The notes beneath the pieces are model-generated. The model was not told where the DNA came from, made no database searches, and was given only the letters and a program-made list of their open reading frames with translations. A stretch of 36,375 nt of DNA, taken from contig JANXSM010000027.1 in assembly GCA_025352665.1 (NCBI GenBank), forward strand, positions 1 to 36,375. The letters run 5' to 3'. The translations under genes and the position numbers were made by a program. The stretch comes from Rhodospirillales bacterium (GTDB lineage Bacteria; Pseudomonadota; Alphaproteobacteria; Acetobacterales; Acetobacteraceae). Below, piece after piece: positions 27,471 to 34,473 of this stretch; within the stretch, counting starts at the first letter, position 1, and each line of letters starts with the position of its first letter.

Positions 27471-30371
27471 TCAAGCGCTTTCTCCCTGATCCCACTCGGC
27501 GACCCGCGCAAGCTGGGCGTAGTGGGAAAAGCGTGGACGCAGGCCGGGATGCGGCTGCGCCAGATACGCCCGATCGACATCGTCGAAAGCGATGACACGA
27601 GACCGCAGCTGGGCCGCGGCCTCGGCTGCGGCCTGGGCGATCTGGTCGGTATCGGCCTTGAACAGCGTGTGCGCCTGACCTGGCTCGAACCCGCCGGTCA
27701 CATGCCAGTAAACCAACTCCGCGGTCGCCGAGCGCCAGGCCTCGCCGAACGCGCCGGCGCTGGCCATGGCGGCTTCCAGCGGCAGCTGCGGCGCGAACCC
27801 TGCATCCACGGCGGACTGCGACGGCGGCGCGCCGGTCTTGTAGTCGAGGATGGCGATGCTGCCATCGGCTCGGCGTTCGATCCGGTCGGCTCGGCCGGTG
27901 AGGCGAAACCCGCCGGGCACAGCCAGTTCCCAGAAGCCCTTCAATTCGGTGCCGATGGCCGCCGGGCGGTGCAGGTTGCGCCGGGCGATCTCGGTTTCCG
28001 CCGCCCAGTCGGCGATGCGGTCCAGCCGCGGTGACCACCATTCCCCCAGCGCCCGGCGCAGCCCAGCCATCGCCAGCGCTTTCTGCATGGCCATGCGCAA
28101 CTGGCGGCGCGAAGCACCGGTCCAGCCGGCGCCGTGCTCGGCCAGGAACAGCTGGAAGCCAGAATGCACCAGCGATCCGTAATCGGCAGCATCGGTCGCC
28201 TCCTCCAGTGGCCTGAGCGGGGACAGCCGCAGGATATGGCGGGCGTAGATCGCGTAGGGATCGGCTGACCAGGTCTCGATTTCGGTCACGCTGAGACGGC
28301 GCGGCCGCAGCCCCACCGGGGGGCGCGGGGTGGGCGGGCTCACCGGCCGCGCCGGGCCGTCTGGCTGATCCAGCAGCCGCGCCCACTGTGCGGCGGGGTG
28401 ACGTTCAAGCGCCTGACCATGCCCTTGCAGGTAGGCATCCAGCCGCGCCAGCCAGCGCGCGGGCACCGCGGGCGCCCCGTCGCGCCGGCGCGGGCAGGAC
28501 AGCACGGCCACCGGGGCGGCACAGGCGGCCATCACGAAATCATGCGCGGTCTCACCCACGCGCTGCTCCGGGCTGGGCAGGCCGACGGCGGTGCGCATCG
28601 GCCGGCTCAGCCAGGGGCCGGGATCGGTCGCCGGCGGCCAGATCGTTTCGGCAAGCCCGCCGAGCACGATGGTCTCGACCGATTGCAACCGGGCCTCGAG
28701 CAGGCCCCAGATGAACACACGCGGATGCTCGCTGACGGCTGACCGCCCGCGCAACGCACGACGGCTGCGCACCGCGATGCCTTCCAGCAATGCGTCGAGC
28801 AAGCCTGGAAGCACGCCGGGCACCTGGTCGGGCAGCCGAGATAACGCCTGGAGGGCCGAGGCCAGACATTCGGCCAGCGCCTGGCCTTCCTCCTGGCTCC
28901 AAAGCCGCGCGGGGCCAGGCACCTCATCCGTGGTCGCCAGGGCCTCCGCGACTTCGACCAGCGCTGCCAGCATGTCCGCCGGGCCCACCAGCAATTCCGC
29001 TGACAGCCGCAGCAACGGAGAGATGGCCGCCTCGATGCGAGACAGAAAATCATCCATCCCGTCCGCCTCGGCCGCAGCACGGCGCAGGCCGGACAACCCA
29101 GCCTCCGGCCGAGGTCCTCGCAGGCTGGAGACCTCGAGCGCCCGGGCCAGCCGGCGACATTCAGCCGGGGCCAGACCGGCCGCGGCGAGCGGATGTTTCA
29201 GCACCGCGAGCAAGGCCACCGGCGCCAGACCCTCATCAACCGCGGTGGCGAGCAAGCGCAGGAACACCGCCGGCGGGGTGTGCGCCAATGGCTCGCCGGC
29301 GCTGTCATCGGCCACCACACCCCAACGCAGCAACTCGGCCGCGACACGCGTGGCCAGCTGCCGGTCGGGCGTGACCAGGGCCGCCCGCGCACCCGGCGTT
29401 TCCAACGCATCGCGCAGGATCAACGCAATGGCGACTGCCTCCTCCTGCGCATCGGCCGGTTCCAGGCGGAACAATCCCGCCGGGGTGGAATGCCGCGTGT
29501 CCCGCCAGGAGCCGAGGTCCGCTGCCGGCAGCAAGGCGGTGGCGAGCAGCCCGGCCCGTTGCGAGACAGGCGCGGACCACAGCGCGACGTCTCCGACCGT
29601 GGCTCCCATCTCCGCCAGCAGCGCCAGCAATCCCGCCTGGGGATGTGACGGCTCGACCTCAGCGGGAGGTGCGAGGTCCAGGCCTGGCAAGATGACCAGG
29701 CCATTGTCCAGCCGTGCCGCAACCTTCAGCAAAGCGGCCACGGCTGAAATGCCGCCATTGGCGCCCGCGATCCACACCGGACGGTCCGGTGGCACGTCCT
29801 GCCACGCCCGCGCCTGGGCCCGCAGCAGCCGCACCTGGCGGGCGGCAGGGTTCATCCAGCCATGGGCGTCGAGGAACAGCGGCCATTGCCGCGTCACGAT
29901 GTCGAGAAACCGCAACGTGACATCCCAATGGGCGGCCAGGGCGCCATCAGCGGCACCTTCGAGTGCCGTCGGCAAGTCCATGATCTCCGCGCGCTCCGCC
30001 TCGTCCATCAGCTCGGCCAGCGCCTGGGCGAGCTGCCATGCCTGGTCGGCGCCGGTGACGCCACCGGCTGCGACCGGCAACGCCAGGATCATGCGGGTCA
30101 GCTCGGCCAGCCGCAGCGCCGGGTCGATCGCAGGCGGCAGGTCGAGAGCCCCCGCCAAGGTGAGCGGCGCCTCGTCGAGGGCTCCGATGGCGGTGATGCG
30201 CGGCAGCAGCATCGGCTGGCCACCGGAGACACGCAGGAACGCCTCTGCCAGCGAGCGGGCGGCCCGGCGAGTCGGCAGCAGGATCAGGCCGCGCGATACC
30301 CCGGTGTCGAGCCACCGTGCGGCCACGACATCGAGGAACGGCACATCGGCGGGAATGGTGACAAGGTTCAC
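27471..30371 (-). CDS. addB: AddB subunit of the AddAB helicase-nuclease
   Basis: This 966-residue alphaproteobacterial-type AddB is the partner nuclease of AddA and the likely Chi-recognising subunit. The N-terminal helicase-like region is degenerate (SRGLILLPTRRAARSLAEAF lacks a proper GKT). The C-terminal PD-(D/E)xK nuclease has LTGRADRIERRADGSIAILD followed by YKTG, and an entry segment SVTEIETWSADPYAIYARHI where Fe-S-type AddB proteins carry a cysteine; no cluster cysteines are seen. Start GTG 30371 overlaps the tsaE stop (GTGA), with GGGAGGG upstream. addA begins 11 nt after its stop. Confidence 0.94.
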   Translation of the reverse strand: MNLVTIPADVPFLDVVAARWLDTGVSRGLILLPTRRAARSLAEAFLRVSGGQPMLLPRITAIGALDEAPLTLAGALDLPPAIDPALRLAELTRMILALPVAAGGVTGADQAWQLAQALAELMDEAERAEIMDLPTALEGAADGALAAHWDVTLRFLDIVTRQWPLFLDAHGWMNPAARQVRLLRAQARAWQDVPPDRPVWIAGANGGISAVAALLKVAARLDNGLVILPGLDLAPPAEVEPSHPQAGLLALLAEMGATVGDVALWSAPVSQRAGLLATALLPAADLGSWRDTRHSTPAGLFRLEPADAQEEAVAIALILRDALETPGARAALVTPDRQLATRVAAELLRWGVVADDSAGEPLAHTPPAVFLRLLATAVDEGLAPVALLAVLKHPLAAAGLAPAECRRLARALEVSSLRGPRPEAGLSGLRRAAAEADGMDDFLSRIEAAISPLLRLSAELLVGPADMLAALVEVAEALATTDEVPGPARLWSQEEGQALAECLASALQALSRLPDQVPGVLPGLLDALLEGIAVRSRRALRGRSAVSEHPRVFIWGLLEARLQSVETIVLGGLAETIWPPATDPGPWLSRPMRTAVGLPSPEQRVGETAHDFVMAACAAPVAVLSCPRRRDGAPAVPARWLARLDAYLQGHGQALERHPAAQWARLLDQPDGPARPVSPPTPRPPVGLRPRRLSVTEIETWSADPYAIYARHILRLSPLRPLEEATDAADYGSLVHSGFQLFLAEHGAGWTGASRRQLRMAMQKALAMAGLRRALGEWWSPRLDRIADWAAETEIARRNLHRPAAIGTELKGFWELAVPGGFRLTGRADRIERRADGSIAILDYKTGAPPSQSAVDAGFAPQLPLEAAMASAGAFGEAWRSATAELVYWHVTGGFEPGQAHTLFKADTDQIAQAAAEAAAQLRSRVIAFDDVDRAYLAQPHPGLRPRFSHYAQLARVAEWDQGESA

Positions 30372-30796
30372 AGTCTGCCCTCCCACCCCGTCATCTCGGC
30401 CACGCGGCAATCGCCTGCCCCTGGCGTCAGGGCGATGTGCAGCGCGTCACCGGGGGTCAGATGTCCCAGCCGGTCCGGCCATTCCACCAGCACCACATCC
30501 TGCGTGAGCTCGTCCCAGCCCAGCTCCATCACCGCCCCGGGACCGTCGAGCCGCCACAGGTCGAAATGATGGGCGGTGAAACGCGGCGCCTCGTAGCTCT
30601 GCACCAGCGTGTAGCTCGGGCTCGGCACCTCCAGCGCCGGGTCGCCCACCGCCGCGCGCAGGAACGCCCGCGCGAAGGCGGATTTTCCGGCACCCAAGGG
30701 GCCCTCCAGCAGGATTGCATCGCCAGGTCGCGCCAAGGCTGCGGTGCGGGCGGCGAGCGCTTCGGTGGCGGCGAGGTCGGGCAGGTCCACGAACAT
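30368..30796 (-). CDS. tsaE: tRNA t6A biosynthesis ATPase TsaE
   Basis: This 142-residue P-loop ATPase helps TsaB-TsaD make N6-threonylcarbamoyladenosine at position 37 of ANN-reading tRNAs. It has DAILLEGPLGAGKSAFARAF (Walker A, residues 32-39), PSPSYTLVQSYEA, HHFDLWRLDG and VVLVEWPDRLG, as usual. Only 6 nt separate a TAGGTT from its ATG, so no ribosome binding site fits and the mRNA is probably leaderless. It overlaps addB by 4 nt. In many relatives an aminoglycoside-phosphotransferase-like kinase and a nucleotidyltransferase lie between tsaE and addB; here they are absent. Confidence 0.94.
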   Translation of the reverse strand: MFVDLPDLAATEALAARTAALARPGDAILLEGPLGAGKSAFARAFLRAAVGDPALEVPSPSYTLVQSYEAPRFTAHHFDLWRLDGPGAVMELGWDELTQDVVLVEWPDRLGHLTPGDALHIALTPGAGDCRVAEMTGWEGRL

Positions 30797-30802
30797 GCCG
30801 AC

Positions 30803-30839
30803 AACCTAGCCTTGCCAACGGTGCAAGCACAGCTAGGTT
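30803..30839. promoter_or_regulatory. Dyad-symmetric divergent promoter for tsaE and the FNR gene
   Basis: AACCTAGC (30803-30810) and GCTAGGTT (30832-30839) are an exact inverted repeat, with a nested CTTGC/GCAAG pair inside. Each arm reads TAGGTT toward its own gene, and in both directions exactly 6 nt separate TAGGTT from the ATG. On the plus strand TTGCCA (30812-30817) lies 16 nt before TAGGTT. The layout fits two back-to-back -10 elements whose transcripts start at the ATG. It could also be an operator. Confidence 0.5.
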
Positions 30840-30845
30840 TGCCGA

Positions 30846-31874
30846 ATGAGCGAGATCCACCCGACTGCCACCCTGTTCACCGACGTCGCGATCATCGGCG
30901 CGGGACCCGTTGGGCTGTTCGCGGCCTTCGAATGCGGCATGTTGAAGCTAACGTCGCTGCTGCTCGACTCGCTCGACGAAGTGGGCGGCCAGTGCACGGC
31001 GCTGTATCCGGAAAAACCGATCTACGACATCCCCGCCCACCCCGAAATCGAAGCCGGGGCGCTGATCACCAACCTGGAACGCCAGATCGAGCCATTCCAG
31101 GTGCCACGCCTGCTCGGCCGCAGAGTGGAACGGATCGACGGCCAGGTCGGCGGCTTCGTGCTGCACACCGACCGCGGCGAACATATCCATGCCAAGGCCG
31201 TGGTGATCGCAGCCGGTGCCGGCGCGTTCGGCCCCAACCGGCCACCGCTGGAGGGATTGCCAGCATACGAGGCCAGCGGCGCGGTGCAGTATTTTGTCCG
31301 CCGGCGCGAGGATCTTCGGGGCCGCCGCGTGGTGATCGCCGGCGGCGGCGACAGCGCGGTCGACTGGGCGCTGGCCCTGCGCGGCGTCGCCGCAAGCATC
31401 CAGGTGGTGCACCGGCGTGCCAAGTTCCGCGCCGCACCGGAAACCGCCAGCCAGCTCGACGCCGCCGCCGCGGCCAGTGAGGTGGAGCTGGTCATTCCCT
31501 ACCAGCTGCACGCCCTGCACGGTGCCGACGGCAAGCTTACCCAGGTGGAGGTGGCCGATCTCGACGGCCTGACCCGCCATCTGGAAGCCGACGTGCTGCT
31601 GCCGTTCTTCGGCCTGTCGATGGATCTGGGCCCAATCGCCAGCTGGGGGCTGGACCTTGCCCGCAACCATGTTTCGGTCACGCCATCGACCTGCGAGACC
31701 AGCGTCGCCGGGATCTTTGCCATCGGCGATGTGGCGACCTACCCCGGCAAGCTGAAGCTGATCCTGCAAGGCTTCAGCGAGGCCGCAATGGCCGCACATG
31801 CCATCCACCCCATCGTCCACCCCGACGTTGCGCTGCATTTTGAATACAGCACCTCGAAGGGCGTGCCGACGTAG
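30846..31874 (+). CDS. Ferredoxin-NADP reductase, thioredoxin-reductase-like type
   Basis: This 342-residue flavoenzyme resembles YumC-type ferredoxin/flavodoxin-NADP+ reductases. It has the FAD motif DVAIIGAGPVGLFAAFECGM, the GGQCTALYPEKPIYDIPAHP segment, the NADPH motif RRVVIAGGGDSAVDWALALR, HRRAKFRA, and the FAD-closing SVAGIFAIGDVATYPGKLKL. There is no CxxC, so it is not a thioredoxin reductase. It passes electrons between NADPH and ferredoxin in the cytoplasm. There is no leader long enough for a ribosome binding site. The stop TAG (31872-31874) belongs to the outer end of a type B repeat. Confidence 0.93.
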   Translation: MSEIHPTATLFTDVAIIGAGPVGLFAAFECGMLKLTSLLLDSLDEVGGQCTALYPEKPIYDIPAHPEIEAGALITNLERQIEPFQVPRLLGRRVERIDGQVGGFVLHTDRGEHIHAKAVVIAAGAGAFGPNRPPLEGLPAYEASGAVQYFVRRREDLRGRRVVIAGGGDSAVDWALALRGVAASIQVVHRRAKFRAAPETASQLDAAAAASEVELVIPYQLHALHGADGKLTQVEVADLDGLTRHLEADVLLPFFGLSMDLGPIASWGLDLARNHVSVTPSTCETSVAGIFAIGDVATYPGKLKLILQGFSEAAMAAHAIHPIVHPDVALHFEYSTSKGVPT

Positions 31875-31910
31875 CGCGTGATGATGTTGGATAGGCGACG
31901 TCAGTCTGCT

Positions 31911-31965
31911 CTAGAGCTTGATCGCTTCTGGTAGGCGAAGCGATCAAGCTCTAGTCTTTTGTTTT
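31911..31965 (+). terminator. Hairpin with T-tract after the FNR gene
   Basis: Perfect 18-bp arms (31911-31928 and 31937-31954) with an 8-nt loop are followed by TCTTTTGTTTT (31955-31965). This is a strong Rho-independent terminator shape on the plus strand, 37 bp after the FNR stop codon, carried in by the type A repeat. Confidence 0.65.
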
Positions 31966-32017
31966 AACGAGAAATTTTATCGCACGGTTGGTTCAACCTC
32001 AGGCGATATTGCTCTAG
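31911..32017 (+). repeat. Type A repeat (complete, 107 bp), inserted in a type B repeat
   Basis: CTAG (31911-31914) and CTAG (32014-32017) flank the unit. It has the best-kept hairpin of the family: 18-bp perfect arms CTAGAGCTTGATCGCTTC and GAAGCGATCAAGCTCTAG around TGGTAGGC, followed by TCTTTTGTTTTAACG, then TTTTATCGCACGGTTGGTTC and AACCTCAGGCGATATTGCT. Same length as the copy at 23914. Confidence 0.93.
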
Positions 32018-32060
32018 CTCTCTGTTTTATCGCGTGATCTCACCTTCGGTCATCAACGCT

Positions 32061-32537
32061 CTAAGGCTTCATGGGCATCGTCATGGTTCCGTGATCCATT
32101 GGCATTGCGGGACCTGAATCGCCTGCTCGGCCGACGGTGACTGTCACAGTCACGGGGGGAGCCTTCTCGAAGGTGAGCGTCATCGGGAAGGTGGCACCTG
32201 GCACGAGCGGATGCGTGAGGCCCATCATCATCAGGTGGTAGCCGCCTGGCTTCAGCTCCACTGGCTTGCCAGGTGGCAAATCGAGCGCCTCGACCGGCAG
32301 CATCTTCATCACGCCGTTGTCTGCGACCGTGCGGTGCAGCTCCACCTTGCTCGCAGCCGGGGAGCTCGCGGACAGCAGCCGGTCCGCAGCGCCGCTGTCG
32401 GTCAGCGTGAGGAAGGTCCCGCCGACCTTCTGGCTGGCCGCGGTGGCCCGCGCCCAGGCCCCGGTTGCGGTAACGCTGGGTGTCTGCGCCAGAGCGGGGG
32501 TTGCAATCAGCAGGCTGGCCAGCAGAAGACGCTTCAT
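32061..32537 (-). CDS. Periplasmic copper chaperone, PCu(A)C family (DUF461)
   Basis: This 158-residue exported protein has a signal peptide MKRLLLASLLIATPALAQ. The PCu(A)C copper site is visible: KVELHRTVADNGVMKMLPVE gives the His and Met, and KPGGYHLMMMGLT the HxM pair. A Met/His-rich tail, AMPMDHGTMTMPMKP, may add Cu(I) ligands. Such proteins hand copper to cytochrome oxidase or protect against it. AAAAGGA precedes ATG 32537. Its TAG stop is read from the outer end of the type B repeat. A small membrane-protein frame lies just upstream. Confidence 0.92.
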   Translation of the reverse strand: MKRLLLASLLIATPALAQTPSVTATGAWARATAASQKVGGTFLTLTDSGAADRLLSASSPAASKVELHRTVADNGVMKMLPVEALDLPPGKPVELKPGGYHLMMMGLTHPLVPGATFPMTLTFEKAPPVTVTVTVGRAGDSGPAMPMDHGTMTMPMKP

Positions 32538-32550
32538 GGTGATGTCCTTT

Positions 32551-32709
32551 TCAGTGATGCCGGGCACGCGATGTTGTTCCGCGTACAGCAAAAGCCACCC
32601 CGACCAGCAAGATCTCGCCATACCACATGCCGCCATGCCCGCCGCCTGCCACCAACGCGATCATGCTCAGCGTGAGCAGGCTCAGCGTGAGCAGGCTCAG
32701 CGCGGGCAC
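32551..32709 (-). CDS. Possible small membrane protein upstream of the copper chaperone
   Basis: This is an open frame of 52 residues from GTG 32709. It has a first hydrophobic helix built from two LSLLT repeats (VPALSLLTLSLLTLSMIALV), a glycine/histidine turn AGGGHGGMWYGE, a second helix ILLVGVAFAV and a basic tail RGTTSRARHH. The stop is 13 nt before the copper-chaperone ATG. The 15-bp tandem repeat (32666-32710) keeps this frame, which favours coding. No clear ribosome binding site is seen, and a start at another codon is possible. I do not recognise a family. Confidence 0.35.
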   Translation of the reverse strand: MPALSLLTLSLLTLSMIALVAGGGHGGMWYGEILLVGVAFAVRGTTSRARHH

Positions 32710-32710
32710 G
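32666..32710. repeat. 15-bp tandem repeat, three units
   Basis: CTCAGCGTGAGCAGG occurs twice exactly (32666-32680, 32681-32695) and a third time with changes (32696-32710). The unit is a whole number of codons and on the minus strand adds the residues LSLLT to a predicted membrane helix. Confidence 0.85.
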
Positions 32711-32793
32711 CCCAGCGCCGCGACGCAGGCGGCTGGTCGTATCGATGCGTGGCCTGGCTTGCCAGTCTCGCCCGCGCCCAGGAGAGTGCCGGG

Positions 32794-34161
32794 ATGTCAG
32801 ACTCAGCCCAGCAGGACGGCCTGCCGCCCAACCGCCGCCTTTGGGCGATCGCCACCATCGTCATTTCCATCGGAATGGCCTCGCTGGACAGCTCGATCGC
32901 CAACACCGCCCTACCCACGATCGCAACCGACCTGCAGGCGAGCCCCGCGGCCAGCATCTGGGTGGTCAACGCCTACCAGCTGGCCCTGGTGGTCTCGCTG
33001 CTGCCATTCGCCTCGCTCGGCGAGATCCATGGCTATCGCCGTGTGTTCCTATGGGGGCTCGGCGTGTTCACCCTCGCCTCTGCCCTGTGCGCGGTCAGCT
33101 GGTCGCTGCCGACACTGGCCGCCGCCCGCGTGCTGCAGGGGTTCGGCGCCAGCGGGCTGATGAGCGTGAACGTGGCCCTGATCCGCTTCATCTTCCCCAA
33201 CAAGCTGCTGGGCCGCGGCCTGGGGATCAACGCTCTGGTGGTCGGCGTGTCGACCGCGATCGGGCCGACGGTTGCCTCCGGATTGCTCTACGTGTCCGAC
33301 TGGCCGGCCCTGTTCGCCGTCAACGTGCCCCTGGGGATCATAGCATTCACGCTGGCACTGCGCGCCTTGCCGCGCACAGACCGCTCCGGCCATCGCTTCG
33401 ACGGGATGAGTGCACTGCTCAATGCGGCAAGCTTCGGGTTGCTGATTTTCGGCATCAGCGAGGGCTCGCACAGTGCAGACCCTTGGCTTACCGGCGTGAT
33501 CATTGTAGCCGCCCTGGTATTCGGCGTGCTGCTGATCCAGCGCCAGCTCACCCTGCAGGCGCCGATGCTGCCGGTGGACCTGTATCGCCGGCCGATCTTC
33601 GCTCTGTCCTCGATGACCTCGGTATGTTCGTTCGTGGCCCAGGGCCTGGCCTTCGTGGCGCTGCCCTTCTATTTCCAGACCGTGCTAGGCCGCAGCGCCG
33701 TCGAGACCGGGTTGCTGTTCACGCCATGGCCGATGATGACGGCATTGATGGCCCCGATTGCGGGATCGCTCTCCGACCGCCACCCGCCGGCCGTGCTGGG
33801 AGGCATCGGCCTCGCGATGCTGGCGGTAGGCCTGCTGCTGATGGCGCTGTTGCCGGCCAACCCCACCATCCCGGACATCGTGTGGCGGATGATGCTGTGC
33901 GGTGTGGGGTTTGGATTTTTTCAGTCGCCCAACCTGCGGGCGATCATGTCGAGCGCGCCGCGCGAGCGGAGCGGGGGCGCCAGCGGCATCGTGGCGATTT
34001 CCCGGCTGACCGGCCAGTCGGTCGGCTCGGCATTGGTGGCGCTATGCCTGGGGTTGGCTGCCATGCGCGGGCCGCAACTGGCGCTTCTGCTCGCGGCGGG
34101 GTTTTCGATCTTTGCCAGCGTGGCCAGCCTGTCGCGGTTGATGATCGCGCGGCGCTTGTGA
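32794..34161 (+). CDS. MFS permease, DHA2-like drug transporter
   Basis: This 455-residue inner-membrane protein has about 14 hydrophobic segments. The D1-type motif is MASLDSSIANTALPTIATDL, followed by IWVVNAYQLALVVSLLPFAS, GEIHGYRRVFLWGLGVF (motif A) and ARVLQGFGASGLMSVNVALI (motif B). Similar proteins export drugs or metabolites by proton antiport. ATG 32794 follows AGGAGA (32780-32785) at good spacing, which decides the start. It is divergent from the copper chaperone gene. A type A-like repeat begins 20 bp after its stop. Confidence 0.92.
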   Translation: MSDSAQQDGLPPNRRLWAIATIVISIGMASLDSSIANTALPTIATDLQASPAASIWVVNAYQLALVVSLLPFASLGEIHGYRRVFLWGLGVFTLASALCAVSWSLPTLAAARVLQGFGASGLMSVNVALIRFIFPNKLLGRGLGINALVVGVSTAIGPTVASGLLYVSDWPALFAVNVPLGIIAFTLALRALPRTDRSGHRFDGMSALLNAASFGLLIFGISEGSHSADPWLTGVIIVAALVFGVLLIQRQLTLQAPMLPVDLYRRPIFALSSMTSVCSFVAQGLAFVALPFYFQTVLGRSAVETGLLFTPWPMMTALMAPIAGSLSDRHPPAVLGGIGLAMLAVGLLLMALLPANPTIPDIVWRMMLCGVGFGFFQSPNLRAIMSSAPRERSGGASGIVAISRLTGQSVGSALVALCLGLAAMRGPQLALLLAAGFSIFASVASLSRLMIARRL

Positions 34162-34180
34162 CGCCAAGGCCCGCGGATTG

Positions 34181-34287
34181 CTGGAGCGGGATGACGTTTG
34201 GTAGGCGAAGTGGCCGGGCTCCAGCCCTTTATTTCAACGAGCAATTTTATCGCGTGGTTGGTTCAAACTCAGGCGATATTGCCCTCA
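34181..34287 (+). repeat. Chimeric repeat: type B-like stem start with type A tail
   Basis: It begins CTGGAGCGGGATGACGTTTG, matching the type B left arm, then TAGGCGAAGTGGCCGGGCTC CAG and a CCCTTTATTTCAACGAG tract. The rest, CAATTTTATCGCGTGGTTGG to GGCGATATTGCCCT, is type A. The stem pairs only at its base (CTGGAGC with GCTCCAG). Length 107 bp. It lies between the MFS gene and a small convergent gene whose stop abuts it. Confidence 0.85.
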
Positions 34288-34473
34288 TCAGAAGATGGTG
34301 CGGGCGGCCAGGAACAGTCCACCCCAGAGGCCTCCGGTCAGCAGAACCATTGTCCAGGCCCGCAAGGCAACGGGCAACGGTAGAGCTTCGCCGCCGTCCG
34401 CGAGCGCTGCGGCGCGTGGTTTCGAAACACGCTGAAAGGTGAATCCCGGCTGGCACAACTGCTGAACGAACAT
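34288..34473 (-). CDS. Small single-helix membrane protein, unknown function
   Basis: This is a 61-residue frame with a clear AGGAGA upstream of the ATG (minus-strand reading of 34482-34487). The N-terminal half is polar (QPGFTFQRVSKPRAAALADG); the C-terminal third is hydrophobic, RAWTMVLLTGGLWGGLFLAA, ending RTIF. It is probably a single-pass inner-membrane protein. The TGA is immediately outside the repeat at 34287, and the next in-frame triplet is another TGA formed by the repeat end. I recognise no family. It is convergent with the MFS gene. Confidence 0.6.
   Translation of the reverse strand: MFVQQLCQPGFTFQRVSKPRAAALADGGEALPLPVALRAWTMVLLTGGLWGGLFLAARTIF

Larger units (their letters stand above)
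31871..32063 (+). repeat. Type B repeat interrupted by a type A repeat
   Basis: The left part (31871-31914) aligns without gaps to the 44-bp hairpin of the type B copy at 18461, sharing GATAGGCGACGTCA and GCTCTAG. The right part resumes at 32014 with CTAGCTCTCTGTTTTATCGC and ends CACCTTCGGTCATCAACGCT then CTA (32061-32063). A complete type A unit sits between. Part of the tail is shorter than in the 18461 copy. Outer ends give the stop codons of both flanking genes. Confidence 0.8.
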
